Shown in pieces: positions 6,289 through 6,585 of a stretch of 6,585 nt of DNA (its first letter is position 1; each line of letters begins with the position of its first letter). The stretch comes from JAWLBR01 sp041687495 (GTDB lineage: Bacteria > Bacillota > Limnochordia > DTU087 > JAAYGB01), in assembly GCA_041687495.1 (NCBI GenBank), contig JAWLBR010000125.1, forward strand, positions 1-6,585, in the 5' to 3' direction. Below the pieces are notes generated by a model. That model was not told where the DNA came from and searched no databases. It was given only the letters and a program-made list of their open reading frames with translations. The translations under genes were made by a program, and so were the position numbers.

Positions 6289-6585
6289 AGGTCCACACCT
6301 TTCTTGCTCACATAATATAGGGCGATTTAACTACCCGTCTCCAATCTACTAAGGGTCTCATGGACTTGACCCCCAGCTGTGGTCGACGTAATAAAACTAC
6401 TTCCCTCCACAGTCAGTCATTCCCTTCTGGAAAGCCCTAGAATTCCTATCCATGGTTACTGGCCAATTGCTTTTGTAGACTTACTCATACAAAAACAAAA
6501 CTCCCTGTAGTTTTTGTCAAAACTGTCTTGATTTGTATACATGCACATGATAAAGTTGTCTGGCGGCAGGAAAATCCCTACATGC
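6289..6585. other. Gene-free upstream region of the Wzz-like gene with A/T-rich inverted repeats
   Basis: No open frame with a ribosome-binding site was seen in these 297 bases on either strand. The right part carries nested inverted repeats: ACAAAAAC (6489-6496) with GTTTTTGT (6510-6517), and ATACAAA (6487-6493) with TTTGTAT (6532-6538). The + strand has TTGTCA (6514-6519) 16 bases before TATACA (6536-6541), a possible promoter for a gene to the right. The - strand has a perfect TTGACA (6520-6515) but only a poor -10 (TGTTTT). The repeats may therefore be a regulator site in a divergent promoter region, an inference only. Confidence 0.35.
6314..6319 (-). promoter_or_regulatory. Candidate -10 box for the Wzz-like gene
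   Basis: TATATT on the - strand matches five of six bases of the sigma-70 type -10 box. Transcription would begin near 6307, leaving a leader of about 19 bases that contains the AAAGG ribosome-binding site. No good -35 box sits at 17 bases; TTGGAG lies 19 bases upstream and is a poor match. It is plausible but unproven. Confidence 0.35.

Noticed and set aside
6353..6412. Short inverted repeats GGGTC/GACCC and CTGTGG/CCACAG
   Set aside because: They are only 5-6 bp with long loops, within what is expected by chance, and are not placed next to a gene boundary.
6492..6520. A - strand promoter with perfect TTGACA at 6520-6515
   Set aside because: The only -10 at 17 bases is TGTTTT, three of six matches. 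The TATATT nearer the gene is a better -10 candidate, so this was not listed as a promoter.
1..6585. CRISPR arrays, tRNA or rRNA genes, insertion sequence ends
   Set aside because: No regularly spaced direct repeats, no cloverleaf or rRNA-like sequence and no transposase or terminal inverted repeats were seen. The only mobile-element signal is the intron remnant.

Overview
The window reads as an ordinary chromosomal segment of a bacterium of moderate GC content (close to 50 percent by eye) with strong purine-rich Shine-Dalgarno sequences. The lineage cannot be named from the sequence. The substrate-binding protein has a plain signal-peptidase-I type signal and no lipobox cysteine, and a long Wzz/GumC-like polysaccharide protein is present. 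Both fit a diderm bacterium, possibly a diderm Firmicutes-like lineage, but this is an inference.

Left part, + strand (1-4096): the 3' end of a sulfatase gene, then a carbohydrate ABC importer made of a family-1 substrate-binding protein, a MalF/UgpA-type permease and a MalG/UgpE-type permease. No ATPase gene lies among them, so the importer probably uses an ATPase encoded elsewhere. With the sulfatase, the set looks like a system for using a sulfated sugar or glycan. A strong hairpin sits between the binding-protein gene and the permease genes and is a likely mRNA processing or attenuation element.

Middle (4097-4503): a 407-base stretch without a convincing protein gene. Read on the - strand, it holds what I interpret as the 5' part (domain I) of a group IIC self-splicing intron. 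It begins with GTGTG at 4408, directly after a rho-independent terminator (4411-4442) that serves the convergent - strand gene. Insertion just after a terminator hairpin is the hallmark of class C introns. The intron-encoded reverse transcriptase and domains V/VI are absent before the intron runs into the 3' end of the ABC operon, so it appears to be a truncated remnant.

Right part, - strand (4504-6288): a 594-residue Wzz/GumC-type polysaccharide chain-length or export protein with two membrane segments around a very long coiled coil and no fused kinase. The last 297 bases (6289-6585) carry no gene that I can see. They hold a likely promoter for that gene and an A/T-rich set of inverted repeats.
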